Shown: in pieces, positions 46,977 to 56,081 of the stretch
Position numbering within the stretch: position 1 is the stretch's first letter
How the letters are laid out: the number at the start of each line of letters is the position of its first letter
Source: Dyella japonica A8
GTDB taxonomy: Bacteria; Pseudomonadota; Gammaproteobacteria; Xanthomonadales; Rhodanobacteraceae
DNA: 64,000 nucleotides
Direction of reading: 5' to 3'
Assembly (NCBI RefSeq): GCF_000725385.1
Contig: NZ_CP008884.1
Span: 3,100,001 to 3,164,000 of the forward strand
Made by a program: the position numbers and the translations under genes
Notes under the pieces: model-generated
The model's input: only the letters and a program-made list of their open reading frames with translations
Database searches by the model: none
Told to the model about the DNA's origin: nothing

Positions 46977-48584
46977 TCAGGCCTGTTCCAGCACCCGGCG
47001 CTCCGCCGACGCGACGAGGTCATCGTTGGCGATGGATGGATCATGGAGCACGGCGTGGGCAGTGCTCGTCGGCATGGGGGTCAGCATGACCTGTTGCGAG
47101 TCCGGATCCCGCTCCAGTCGATAGTTGGCCAGTCGCCACACGACCTCGAGCTGACCAATCGACTCGCCCATGAGGGGCAGCCTGATGGGCGAGATGAGAT
47201 GCGCGAGCGCCACCTCTTGATCGTCGGGCAGCTCGCCGATGCCTTGGAGCACCCAGGGTCGCGGCGCCAAGGCGACGGCCTCGCCTTGGAGGATGCGCGC
47301 GACCCTGGCCCAGCGCTGGATCTCGTCGTGCGGGATCACGCCCTCCCGCCAACAGTGGTCGGACGCACACCGGCGCGCGGCCGCCACGATCGTGGGGAGT
47401 GGGCCGAGTCCCGCGAGCGCCTTGCGCGCGAACGCCTGCAGGTTCTCGGTGACCTGGAAGGTGCTGAGGTCGACGTACTGGCCAAACTCCCGCCGGGCCA
47501 ACGCGAACATCGCGCCGCCCGCGAGCGCTTGAAGGAACGCGTAGACGCTATCCCACCACGGCAGCTTGCGGTACAGGTGGCCGTCCCAGCCGCCGAACTG
47601 GAAGCGGAACGACCCGGTCAGGGTGCGGCGCTGCCCGGGCGAGAGCGGGCCCGTCGCGCCGCGGATGGTGATCGCCACAGGGAGCGCCGCGCCCTCCAGC
47701 CGCACCTCGAGGCCTTCCTGCCCCGCGTAGCCGACCGCCGGACCTTCGACGGCGCACTGGAACGCGCCGTCCGCATCGAGCCAGCCCAGGGCCAACTGAT
47801 GCACGCTGCCCGGACTGACCAGCTCGATCAGCGCGATCGGCGCCACCCCGAGCTCCTCGAACAGCGGTGAGCCGGTGACGGAGAAGTTGCGGAACTCTGC
47901 CGTGACCGGTGTGCCATACCGGATGTGCGCGTCCATCAGATCGGCGAACTCGGGCGTGAGCTCCCCCTGCATCTGCAGCTCGGGCGAGCCCGATGCGGCC
48001 CAGATCTCGCGCGTGATTGCGCCACTGGTCGCGGTGAGTCGCACACCCAGCCGAGGATCGAGCGTCCGCAGCCGCGCTTCCTCGAGCGCCAGGGCGTTGG
48101 GCGCCGGCAGCACTTCGGCACGCATGGCGTCCGCTAAGTGGCCCAGCCGACCCACGAACGCAGCGCGGTCCGCTACGGCCAAGCGCTGGCCGGTGGGCAC
48201 CCGAAGGGTGACCGGGCCGGGCGCCGCGCTGGCCAGCGCGCGCAAGTCGTCCCAGCGGCATTCGCCTGTTCGCACGTCGACCGCCACCAACACCACGGGG
48301 TGCGCCGCGCGCCGGTACCGCGCCACGGCGTTCGCCTTGAGCCGCACGGACCAGGTGCCATCGCGGGCGGTGGGGAAACCGGCCTCGGTGCCTTTCACCT
48401 GCACGAAGACCCGCTCCCAGCGGCCGTCGGCCCGGGTGAACTCGACGTTGCAGTCCTCGCCGTCGTCCCACAGTTCGGTACGGGGGGTGAGGTCCATCTG
48501 GATGAACAGCGTCTCGACCTGACCCTGGCCCAGGCGACCGGTGCGTTGCCGCGCGCGCCCCAGTGCGGCCGCATCACGCGCCAT
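46977..48584 (-). CDS. DUF4365-domain protein (nuclease-like)
   Basis: A 535-residue protein. The first 130 residues match DUF4365: G-x-x-x-E24, then DDGEDCNVEFTRADGRWERV and FVQVKGTEAG, with D44, E48, Q62 and K64 in the order of a PD-(D/E)xK-type nuclease core. The remaining 400 residues have no domain I can name. ATG at 48584 overlaps the recombinase gene stop by 11 bases, so it is translated by coupling as the last gene of a four-gene operon. Nuclease activity is inferred, not shown. Confidence 0.8.
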   Translation of the reverse strand: MARDAAALGRARQRTGRLGQGQVETLFIQMDLTPRTELWDDGEDCNVEFTRADGRWERVFVQVKGTEAGFPTARDGTWSVRLKANAVARYRRAAHPVVLVAVDVRTGECRWDDLRALASAAPGPVTLRVPTGQRLAVADRAAFVGRLGHLADAMRAEVLPAPNALALEEARLRTLDPRLGVRLTATSGAITREIWAASGSPELQMQGELTPEFADLMDAHIRYGTPVTAEFRNFSVTGSPLFEELGVAPIALIELVSPGSVHQLALGWLDADGAFQCAVEGPAVGYAGQEGLEVRLEGAALPVAITIRGATGPLSPGQRRTLTGSFRFQFGGWDGHLYRKLPWWDSVYAFLQALAGGAMFALARREFGQYVDLSTFQVTENLQAFARKALAGLGPLPTIVAAARRCASDHCWREGVIPHDEIQRWARVARILQGEAVALAPRPWVLQGIGELPDDQEVALAHLISPIRLPLMGESIGQLEVVWRLANYRLERDPDSQQVMLTPMPTSTAHAVLHDPSIANDDLVASAERRVLEQA

Positions 48585-49737
48585 CGCCGCCTCCGTGCTT
48601 GCGCTGGCGCAGCAGCGCGACAGCATTCTTGCCGGCCTGCGAGCGGCGGGTATAGGCGGTCACCATCTCGGCGCTCTTCCAGTTGCCGGCGTTCTGGATC
48701 TGCGCGGTGGTGGCGCCATGGTTGATCAGGTCATTGGCGGAACCGATGCGCGCCGAATGCCCCGAGATGGAGGCCGCGTGGTCCAACCCCACCGCGTGGG
48801 CGCGCCGGCGGAAGATCCGTGCCACTTCGCGCGGCTTCAGCGCCACGATCGGGGCGGGCAGGCCCTGGGAGGGATCGGCGCCGGCGCCGGCAGGGCCCGT
48901 CAGCGCGGGCAGCGGGGCGGTGCCGGTGGTCTGGCGTGGCCGCCCGCCGATCGGTCGAAACAGCAAGCCATCCTCGATGCCGGCCGCCGCCTGCCACGCG
49001 CGCACGCGCGCCATGGTGGATGCTTGGACGAAACGGTAGTCAGCCTCTTCGCCCGCCTGATTGGTCTTGGAGAACGGGACCCACAGGGTCCAGTTACCAG
49101 TCGCGCGTTGCTGCTGGAAATGCTCCACGCAAACCCCGACCAGTTCCGCCTCGCGTAGCAGGGTGTCGGAGGCCAGCGCCAGGAGCGCGGCGTCCCGCAG
49201 GTCATGCAGGCTGCTGCCCAGCCCAGTGAGCATCGCCTCGATGTCGTCTTCGAGGAGCGCACCGGCCTGTTTCTTGAGGTTGCCGTTGTCGGGACGACCG
49301 TACGCGTCCTTGCGGCGCGCCAGATCTTTGCCGAGCGCCGCCCACTTCGGTCCCCACAACGGATCCTTGGCGGGGTTGGGCAGGCCCGCCGCCTCGTGGA
49401 TCAGGCCGACCGTGTAGACATACCGCTTGAGCGTGGTGCGCTTGCGTCCGCGCGCGACCGCGTTATGCAGGAAGGCTTCCAGCTGGTCGGGCGAGGCGGG
49501 CAGGGGGCTGTGGCGCGTGCTGTCGCACCAGGCAATGTACTGGCCCCAGTCGCCGCGTACGGCCTTCACGGTGGCCTCGGCCTGGCCGCGGGCAAATTCA
49601 CGTGCCCACCGGGACAGGCGATCGAGCACGTCCCCGGTGCTGGTTGCTGTGGTCACTTCCACGGGACCGACAGGCGTGACGCGCTGCAGGCTGTGCAGCG
49701 CATCGAGGACCAGCAGTTCGTGGCCCTCGTCGCTCAT
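48574..49737 (-). CDS. Tyrosine recombinase/integrase 2
   Basis: A 387-residue recombinase. Core-binding region: EATVKAVRGDWGQYIAWCDS. Catalytic residues: arginine in SDTLLREAELVGVCVE, HxxR in SISGHSARIGSANDL, tryptophan in AGNWKSAEMV in place of the second histidine, and tyrosine in VTAYTRRSQAGKN. It is closely related to recombinase 3 at the right edge. Start overlaps the RES gene stop by four bases (ATGA) and its stop overlaps the DUF4365 start by 11 bases. Confidence 0.95.
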   Translation of the reverse strand: MSDEGHELLVLDALHSLQRVTPVGPVEVTTATSTGDVLDRLSRWAREFARGQAEATVKAVRGDWGQYIAWCDSTRHSPLPASPDQLEAFLHNAVARGRKRTTLKRYVYTVGLIHEAAGLPNPAKDPLWGPKWAALGKDLARRKDAYGRPDNGNLKKQAGALLEDDIEAMLTGLGSSLHDLRDAALLALASDTLLREAELVGVCVEHFQQQRATGNWTLWVPFSKTNQAGEEADYRFVQASTMARVRAWQAAAGIEDGLLFRPIGGRPRQTTGTAPLPALTGPAGAGADPSQGLPAPIVALKPREVARIFRRRAHAVGLDHAASISGHSARIGSANDLINHGATTAQIQNAGNWKSAEMVTAYTRRSQAGKNAVALLRQRKHGGGDGA

Positions 49738-50438
49738 ACCGCACCTGGCGGCGGGGTGCCACCCGAGGTGCCGGGATCATTGAGCCACGTCATCTGGTCT
49801 TGCGCGAGGACACTGCGGAGCAGCTGGTGCCCCGCGGGGGTGTTGAGTAGCACCAGGTCGTCCAAGGCAGCCCAATGGGCGCTGACGCGAGGGGGCACGT
49901 ACAAGACATAGGCGAGGTCCGCGTCGGCCTGGCGGGAACGCCAGGAGATGCCCGGTAGGTCCAGGGGCGGATTGGCCGCGCGGCACTGCAGCTGGGCCAG
50001 CCCCGCCATCACATGGGTGGTTTCGTAGATGGCCGTGGTGAGGTGATGGTCCCACTCGCTGTTGAGGCGATGGTTATTGAGTCCAATGACGTGGCGCCGC
50101 GCGGCGGGCTCCAGGCGCAAGACGCTGGCCGGTTCGAGCAATTGCACCGATTGCACGGCGTACTTGGCCAACACGCGCGGGTCGAGGATGACCCCGCCGT
50201 CGTCATCTGGATCGACGTCGCGCAACACGCTCTCCCAGAACGCCGAGCGCAGGGTCTCGGCGATGTACCAGGATGACGCGTGGGTGGCCCCGCGTGGCAT
50301 GTCCTGCTTCAGTGAGAGACGGCCTGTGGCATGCGGGTTGGCGCTCAAAACGTCGCCGTGCGCGGGTTCGAACACCCGGATGTAGGTGCGCGCGATCAGC
50401 GGCAGCAGCTTGACGCGCTCGAGGACGTTATGCGGCAC
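49734..50438 (-). CDS. RES-domain protein, probable toxin
   Basis: A 234-residue protein of the RES family, whose studied members degrade NAD+. The conserved arginine lies in ARTYIRVFEPAHG (near residue 21) and the glutamate in AETLRSAFWESVLRD (E69), with TGRLSLKQDMPRG between them; the later ISWRSRQADADLAYVLYVPP may hold the serine. The start is taken as GTG at 50438, which overlaps the upstream gene's stop by 11 bases; a longer frame to 50501 exists. RES toxins are normally encoded after their antitoxin, as here. Confidence 0.8.
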   Translation of the reverse strand: MPHNVLERVKLLPLIARTYIRVFEPAHGDVLSANPHATGRLSLKQDMPRGATHASSWYIAETLRSAFWESVLRDVDPDDDGGVILDPRVLAKYAVQSVQLLEPASVLRLEPAARRHVIGLNNHRLNSEWDHHLTTAIYETTHVMAGLAQLQCRAANPPLDLPGISWRSRQADADLAYVLYVPPRVSAHWAALDDLVLLNTPAGHQLLRSVLAQDQMTWLNDPGTSGGTPPPGAV

Positions 50439-51561
50439 GCGGATTGCCCTCGGCGTCGAAACCCGGCAGGGCCGCGGCCGCCGCCTGGCGGGCATGCGCA
50501 ATGACCGCCGCGGGCTGCTCGACGAACACTTCCGCCGGCGTCCGCGCGCGCTGATCCTCGGGCGTGGCGTAGGCCTCGCGCAGCGACTGCAGGTATTCCA
50601 GCGCCCCCTCGGGACTATCGTTCAACGCGGAGCCTTGCCCTTCCGGGTGGAGCGTCGCGAACGCCAGTGCCGCCCGGCTCAAGGAGCGGAAGGGCTGGTA
50701 CAGCCAGTACGCGCGGCGCCACCCATTGGTGTCGGTTTCACTGGTCCAGTCCGGATGGTCGGCCAAGGCGGCGAGCAGGTCCTTGACCTCGGGCCGCAAC
50801 TGTCCGTCCGCCTCGAACTGAAAGTCCGGATGGCGGAAGGTCCGCACGGTCGCGTCCCACACGCCGAGCAGCTGCCCCGCATCGCGCTTGTCCTTTGCCC
50901 ATTGACCGGCATTGCGCGATTGGCTGCCCACGCGCGCGGCGACCTCTGCGGAGGTCGGCCAGCCGAGCGCCAGGAGCCGGGCCCGGCGGGCCTCGGCGGG
51001 ATCGGTTTGAATCACCACCGTCGGGTCGGTCGTGGTCACCTGCATTTCCGCCGCCGGCGGCGTCAGTGCGAGGTCCAGGGTGTGGCGCAACTCTTCCCAC
51101 ACCGCCTCCAACCGTTCCGGCGAGCGGCTGCGCAGCAGCTCAATCAACACGCCGGTTTCGGCCGTCGCATGATCGGGCAGGTGCAACTCGGCCCACGACA
51201 ACGCGGTCTCCTCACGGTCTTGGACCGGCACGGCACTGACGCGCTGGCCGTTGCGCTCGTACAAGAAGTACAGGTGCGGCTTCGACGGATGGGTCGACCA
51301 GTAGCCTTCGATCACGCGGCGTGCGTGCGCATGCACGTTACGCGTCACCAGGTGGTCGGCGATGCGGTCGAGCTGGCTGATCACCGCCTTGGTCAAGCTG
51401 CCCGCGCGCCACAGCACGCGCAAGGTGGTGCTTTCCGGTCGACGGCCGCCGCCGGTCAAGCTTTCCAACGGGCCCCGGTTGTAACTCACGCCGCCATGCG
51501 CAGCGACTTCCATCGCCACCCACGATGCGCGCTGGGCGCGCTCGGCCACATGCGTCGTCAT
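50428..51561 (-). CDS. HTH-containing protein, probable antitoxin/regulator for the RES protein
   Basis: A 377-residue protein; GGAGG lies five bases before the ATG at 51561. A helix-turn-helix-like region near residues 200-235 reads GWPTSAEVAARVGSQSRNAG and QWAKDKRDAGQLLGVWD. It is followed by FRHPDFQFEADGQLRPEVK and AYWLYQPFRSLSRAALAFAT, a layout like the toxin-binding part of Xre/MbcA antitoxins. The first 190 residues are unfamiliar and make it far longer than usual Xre antitoxins (about 140-150 residues). It heads the four-gene operon and faces kfrA-like 2 across a palindrome. Confidence 0.65.
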   Translation of the reverse strand: MTTHVAERAQRASWVAMEVAAHGGVSYNRGPLESLTGGGRRPESTTLRVLWRAGSLTKAVISQLDRIADHLVTRNVHAHARRVIEGYWSTHPSKPHLYFLYERNGQRVSAVPVQDREETALSWAELHLPDHATAETGVLIELLRSRSPERLEAVWEELRHTLDLALTPPAAEMQVTTTDPTVVIQTDPAEARRARLLALGWPTSAEVAARVGSQSRNAGQWAKDKRDAGQLLGVWDATVRTFRHPDFQFEADGQLRPEVKDLLAALADHPDWTSETDTNGWRRAYWLYQPFRSLSRAALAFATLHPEGQGSALNDSPEGALEYLQSLREAYATPEDQRARTPAEVFVEQPAAVIAHARQAAAAALPGFDAEGNPRAA

Positions 51562-51633
51562 AGCTGCCTCCACGCCGGCGCGGTGCCGGCCACGCGGCCA
51601 GTATGCGCCGGCCTTATCCTCCTTACAAGGTCA

Positions 51634-51667
51634 ACAATGGGCAATAACTGAAATTATTGACCATTGT
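51634..51667. promoter_or_regulatory. Palindromic operator between the RES operon and kfrA-like 2
   Basis: Arms ACAATGGGCAATAA and TTATTGACCATTGT (14 bases, one mismatch) around CTGAAA. It lies between two divergent genes and shares the ATAA-N6/7-TTAT core with the palindrome at 45173. Confidence 0.65.
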
Positions 51668-51766
51668 GACTATACAAGACTATGGGCTACATAGCCTTCA
51701 TTTCATACTTTACTTTTAGCCCCTCCGGAGGTACCGTGGCGACCACTGCCGCCTCGGACCGCCGCC

Positions 51767-53437
51767 ATGGCTACGCCCACCGATCACTTGCTGACCACCC
51801 GCTGGGACGCCGCCGTGCTGGCGGCCACCGCCGGAGCGTCGACGGACGGCGACGTCGTGTGGACGCCATTCGATGCGGTGTGCACGCTCTTACAGCGCCT
51901 GATCGACACCGGCCGCTGCGTGGCGTGGTACGCCGACAAGCTCAGCGAGCACGGCGTCTGCTGCGTGCCGCTGGCCACCTTGGCGGTGACCGCGCGCGTC
52001 CCGATGGGGATCGCACCCCGGGCCATCGACCCTAAGAACCCGGCTGACCATGCCATCGCCCTCGGCGGCGATGGCCGGACCCTGGTTCTGTCGCCCCGGG
52101 CACTGACGTACCTGCCCGGGCGCACACCCGCGCAATCGGGCTTCCAGCTGCTCGCCGGCGAGCCACCGATGCGCATCCCATTTCCGCAGGCCACCGACGC
52201 GTTGCAGTTCCCCAAGGGACAGGCGCTGCTGCTGGTCGACGCCGCACTCGATGTGCCTGACCTGCTGCGGCGTGCCGGCGACCTCACCGATCTGTCCGAG
52301 CTCGACGGCGTGCAGCAGGCCTTCGCCGGCGGGCACCGTGCGAGCTACCAGCCCCTCCACGAACGCGTCGCGCAGGAAGACGCGCTCGCCCGGATTCGCG
52401 CACGTTACGAGGCGGTGCGCGGCCCGACCCCGCGCCCGCTCAGCCAGGTCGACGTCGACGCCATCGTCGAAGCCGCGCTCGACTTGGGCCAAGTGCCCAG
52501 CCTCAAGCTCGTGCACGGGGTGACCGAGGGACGCGGTTCGCCCAACCAGGTCTATCCCAAGATTGCCGATGCCATGGCCCGGCTCTCGCCGGCCCGCCGG
52601 GCCCGGCCGCCGGACGTGCCCAAGGGCTTCTGGGACGCCTGGCAGACACTGCAAGCCGCGGCCACCGAAACCGGTCAGCGCGCACTCGATGGCGAACGCG
52701 CCACGCTGGACATCGAGCGCGAGGCGCTTCGTCAGGCCCAGGATCAGTTTGCGCAGGCGCAGGCAGCCGCCGCGAGCGCGAACGACGAACGCGAGCGCCA
52801 TCTCGCCACGCTGCAGCAGGAACTGCGCGAGGCGAAAGACGCCAGTGAGCGTCTTCAAAACGAGGCCAGCGGCTTGCGCCAGGCGTTGCAGGCGGCCGAC
52901 GCGCAACACGCCAAGGACCGCGAGGCGCTGGAGGTCGCACGCCAGACCATCGAAACACTGACCGCGTCGCGCCAGGCCACGGTCGACGAGCGCGACGCGG
53001 CGCAAGCGGCCGCCGCGACCGGTGAGGCCGCCCGGGTCGCCGTGACCTCGGAGCTGGCCGCCCTGCAGGATCGCCACGGGCGCCTCGTCACCGACCACAC
53101 CACGCGCAACGCCGAGTTGGCCACCGCCCGGCAACAGGCAGAAGCCGCCTCGGCGCGCGCGGCAAGCGCGGAAACGCAACTCATCGATCAGACGGCCGCG
53201 GTCACCCGGCTGTCGGAGCAGCGCGACCGCGACATCCGCCAGTCGGGCGCGCTCGAGGAGCGCCTGAACGCCCGCGAGGCGGAATGCAAGACCCTGCGTC
53301 CGCTGACGGCCCAGTTGGCCACCGCGCAGCAGACCATCGCGCGCCTCGAGGGCGAGGTCACCGCCCTCAAGGCCGCGCCAAAGCCCAAGACCACCCGCAA
53401 AGCCAAACGCACAAGCCCCTCCGGAGACCCGTCATGA
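51767..53437 (+). CDS. KfrA-like coiled-coil DNA-binding protein 2, with extra N-terminal domain
   Basis: A 556-residue protein. About the first 210 residues (TPFDAVCTLLQRLIDTGRCV, IPFPQATDALQFPKGQALLL) form a domain I do not recognise. A KfrA-type DNA-binding region follows near 225-285 (LSQVDVDAIVEAALDLGQVP, VTEGRGSPNQVYPKIADAMA). The rest is an uninterrupted coiled coil to about residue 535 with a basic tail. The ATG lacks a good ribosome binding site; a strong GGAGG with GTG lies 31 bases upstream in another frame. Its stop overlaps the next gene by four bases. Likely role: DNA binding, autoregulation and filament-based maintenance. Confidence 0.8.
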   Translation: MATPTDHLLTTRWDAAVLAATAGASTDGDVVWTPFDAVCTLLQRLIDTGRCVAWYADKLSEHGVCCVPLATLAVTARVPMGIAPRAIDPKNPADHAIALGGDGRTLVLSPRALTYLPGRTPAQSGFQLLAGEPPMRIPFPQATDALQFPKGQALLLVDAALDVPDLLRRAGDLTDLSELDGVQQAFAGGHRASYQPLHERVAQEDALARIRARYEAVRGPTPRPLSQVDVDAIVEAALDLGQVPSLKLVHGVTEGRGSPNQVYPKIADAMARLSPARRARPPDVPKGFWDAWQTLQAAATETGQRALDGERATLDIEREALRQAQDQFAQAQAAAASANDERERHLATLQQELREAKDASERLQNEASGLRQALQAADAQHAKDREALEVARQTIETLTASRQATVDERDAAQAAAATGEAARVAVTSELAALQDRHGRLVTDHTTRNAELATARQQAEAASARAASAETQLIDQTAAVTRLSEQRDRDIRQSGALEERLNAREAECKTLRPLTAQLATAQQTIARLEGEVTALKAAPKPKTTRKAKRTSPSGDPS

Positions 53438-53925
53438 GCCGTCCGCACCGCACCTACCACGAGCAGTTGGACGACGTGCGCGAGCAGATGCGCCACGGCC
53501 GCGGCCCGACCCCTCGCGCCACCCACGCCGATGCGGCGTCACGCGAACGCGGCCGCGTCGCGGGTCCGCGCGCGCCCACGGGCCAACCGATGGCGGGGGC
53601 CGCCGACGCGTTCGCCCGCACCATCCACGCGGTCGAACAGGCCGCCGCCGACACCCGCCGCGTCCACGCCGAAGGCGCGGCGCAACGCACCCAAGGCACG
53701 CACGACACCTTCGCTCACGGCTACCGCCACGCCGAGACCGCCGAGGAACGTCGCGAGGCGGCCGATCGCATCGAGCGTAACGATCAGCGCCATCGCGACT
53801 CCGAGGATCGCCATCGCGCTCGCCAGGACTGGATCAACTTTGGCAAATTCTGCGCCGTGCTCGTGGTCGGCGCCGGCCTGGCCGCGTACGGCATCAAAGT
53901 CTGGCGCGCGCCGGTCGTCGCCTAA
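53434..53925 (+). CDS. Small protein with C-terminal membrane anchor
   Basis: A 163-residue protein. The start overlaps the kfrA-like 2 stop (ATGA) and has CCGGAG upstream. Most of the protein is charged and helical, rich in H, R, A and E (TAEERREAADRIERNDQRHR). A single hydrophobic helix near residues 138-155, FCAVLVVGAGLAAYGI, sits at the end. It could tether the KfrA-like filament to the membrane; this is inference from the operon only. Confidence 0.7.
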   Translation: MSRPHRTYHEQLDDVREQMRHGRGPTPRATHADAASRERGRVAGPRAPTGQPMAGAADAFARTIHAVEQAAADTRRVHAEGAAQRTQGTHDTFAHGYRHAETAEERREAADRIERNDQRHRDSEDRHRARQDWINFGKFCAVLVVGAGLAAYGIKVWRAPVVA

Positions 53926-53974
53926 CATTCCCTCGACACTCCCTAGCAACCAATCCAACCCGAACGAGAACCGA

Positions 53975-54511
53975 ATGATTCCGCGCCTCGTGAACATCCT
54001 CGACCAGTCGCAGATGAATGCCTGGATTGCCTCCATCAGCGCCCTTCAGGCGGTCACTGTCGCCCACGACCCTACGCGCGGCATGGGCATCTGGAAGGAT
54101 TCATTCCTGGTGGACGGGCAGATCCACGAGATCTTTTATGGCGGGCCTTCGACCCACAACGGCCACAGCTTTCTCGTGTGCCGGGAATTCATGATTGCGG
54201 GCGTTCCCTACAAGCAGGGTATCCGGCAGTTTACGGAGCAACCCCACCGAGGCACGGGCTTGGGACGTTGGGTATTGCAGGCCGCGACCGACCACTACGG
54301 CGTGCTCGTGGGGGACGACGCAGGCATGACGGCCGATGCCTACGGGTTATGGTCGAACCCGAAGAACGGCATCTCTGTCGAGGCAATCGACATCGCTACT
54401 GGCTCGCGGCAGCCGAACACGCCGGCGCTTTTCTCGACCTGGCCGTCGGCCCAAGTGGACGTCCTAGTGCTCACGTCGTCCGCTGCCAGCCGATATGCGG
54501 CACCAACGTGA
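53975..54511 (+). CDS. Hypothetical island protein, 3' end fused into kfrA remnant
   Basis: A 178-residue protein starting MIPRLVNILDQSQMNAWIAS, with IWKDSFLVDGQIHEIFYGGP and GRWVLQAATDHYGVLVGDDA. No family recognised. The last eight or so codons run out of frame into sequence homologous to kfrA-like 1, so the original C-terminus was probably lost when the kfrA fragment was joined here. Confidence 0.6.
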   Translation: MIPRLVNILDQSQMNAWIASISALQAVTVAHDPTRGMGIWKDSFLVDGQIHEIFYGGPSTHNGHSFLVCREFMIAGVPYKQGIRQFTEQPHRGTGLGRWVLQAATDHYGVLVGDDAGMTADAYGLWSNPKNGISVEAIDIATGSRQPNTPALFSTWPSAQVDVLVLTSSAASRYAAPT

Positions 54512-54908
54512 TCAGCCACATGAGCAACTCGAGCGGCAGCAAGCTGAGCTCAATGCGCTACGGGCAGAGCACGCGGCGACGCAGACGCATATAAGAGCGA
54601 TGGAGGATCGAGCGCATCAGCGAGTGGACCAGGGCCGCCAGGAGATCAAAGCACTCGTGCAGCAGCAGGAGCGGACGCGACGCGAGCACGCCAAGCAGGT
54701 TACCGAGCTCATGGCAGGGCGTGACACCTTGCAGGCCGCTCTGCGAACGTCCGAGCAAGCCCTTGCTCATCAGGCAGGCCAAGTGGCGGCGCTGGGGGCG
54801 ACCGTCAAGCAATGGCGACACGTACAGGCCGCCCCTTCGAAGCGCGCGCCGCGCAAGGCGACCACGGCATCAAAGAGCAAAGCAGGAAGGAACAAGGCGG
54901 GGCAGTAA
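54495..54908 (+). pseudogene. 5'-truncated kfrA-like gene
   Basis: The encoded 137 residues match the second half of the protein at 45223. Matching blocks include RHQRDQ, QLERQQAELNALRAEHAATQ, THIRAMEDRAHQRVDQ and EQALAHQAGQVAALGATVKQ, with a similar basic tail. The DNA-binding domain and half of the coiled coil are absent and there is no ribosome binding site. Homology begins near 54487, within the end of the preceding gene. Confidence 0.8.
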
Positions 54909-55162
54909 TGGACGATGATTTCGACACAGGGGAGGGGAGGAGAGGAGTCGACGCCTCGCCAGCAAGAGAGGTCAGTCACATAGCGCTTTTGGCCTATTAA
55001 TCCTTGTTGTTAGATGCCGATAGGGTGATTGGGGCAGAGTGCCTTGGATCGCGCATGTCCTTCGTGGCACAGGTGACTCCGGTGAGGCCGGAGCCTTTCA
55101 GTCTTAGTAGAGCACCGGAGGGAGTGCTCGACCGACCCGCTTTATCGATCAGGAGGATCACC

Positions 55163-55996
55163 GTGCCAACCAAGCGCTCCGACGAGAAATATGAAACCGA
55201 CCCAATCGATGGGTTTCGGCGAGAAATCGTTGGAAGCTGGGCGCAAGACAAGCATAAACGCCTGCGGCACTACATCGACATTTCCTCGGCGGCGCGACGC
55301 AAGTTCGAAGGAAACTCTAGCTACATCGAACTCTACTGCGGTCCGGGGCGGTCCAGGATTAAAGACCAACCAACCCTCATCGAGGGTAGTGCCGTCGCGG
55401 CAGGTCTGGAAGGGCTTCGGCGGGCACCATTTGGTCACCTCCACATTGGCGACCTTGACTCCATCAACACGGATGCATGCCGCGCACGCCTTGCACAGCA
55501 GCAGATCACAAACGTATCCACCTATGCCGGCCGGGCTGAGGAAACGGTCGCCACGATTGTGCGCGGCCTATCCAAGTCCGCTCTTCATCTGGCTTTTCTT
55601 GATCCATACAGCATTGAAGCACTGCCCTTCACGGTGATCCGCAGGCTCGCCACCGTGCCGCGAATGGATGTTCTCATCCACGTGAGCCTGATGGACTTGC
55701 AGCGGAATGTAAAACAGCTCATGCGGTCGGGCGCCTTAAGCCATTTCGCACCCGGCTGGGAAGCCCATATCGACACCCGTTTGCGCAACGACCAGTTGGT
55801 ACTTGCCGTGTTCAGTCACTGGCGAATGCTGTTGCGAGAACTGGGCTTAAAGGTCAGTGATAACGTGGAGCGCGTGACAGGACGTAAGAACCAGCCGCTT
55901 TACTGGCTTGTCTTGGCGGGCTTTCACCCCTTGGCCAATCAGTTTTGGGATGAGGTCAGCAATACTGAGCCCCAGGCGCGACTCCCTCTGGGCTAA
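55163..55996 (+). CDS. tcmP: Three-Cys-motif partner protein TcmP (copy 1)
   Basis: A 277-residue protein. Start is GTG with AGGAGG six bases upstream; longer frames lack a site. Family features: DPIDGFRREIVGSWAQDKHK at the start, the Rossmann/methyltransferase-like glycine loop SYIELYCGPGRSRI near residue 54, and HLAFLDPYSIEALPFTVIRR. TcmP proteins are named for their genomic link to three-Cys-motif (DUF5131, phage Gp37/Gp68-like) proteins; one such gene lies at 58707. Biochemical function is unknown. It is convergent with the DUF3800 gene. Confidence 0.85.
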   Translation: MPTKRSDEKYETDPIDGFRREIVGSWAQDKHKRLRHYIDISSAARRKFEGNSSYIELYCGPGRSRIKDQPTLIEGSAVAAGLEGLRRAPFGHLHIGDLDSINTDACRARLAQQQITNVSTYAGRAEETVATIVRGLSKSALHLAFLDPYSIEALPFTVIRRLATVPRMDVLIHVSLMDLQRNVKQLMRSGALSHFAPGWEAHIDTRLRNDQLVLAVFSHWRMLLRELGLKVSDNVERVTGRKNQPLYWLVLAGFHPLANQFWDEVSNTEPQARLPLG

Positions 55997-56081
55997 AGAT
56001 GTCCATGAACATGCTCTCGGCCACTTCTTCCTCAGATCCATGTAGCCATTGAAGTACCCAAGAATTCATTAGGCTGCTTGG

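Noticed and set aside
50386..51651. 421-codon plus-strand frame opposite the HTH antitoxin-like gene
   Set aside because: Shadow of the minus-strand coding region in high-GC DNA; arginine- and glycine-rich with no domain.
51890..53179. 429-codon minus-strand frame opposite kfrA-like 2
   Set aside because: Antisense shadow of a coiled-coil gene with strong codon bias; no recognisable protein.
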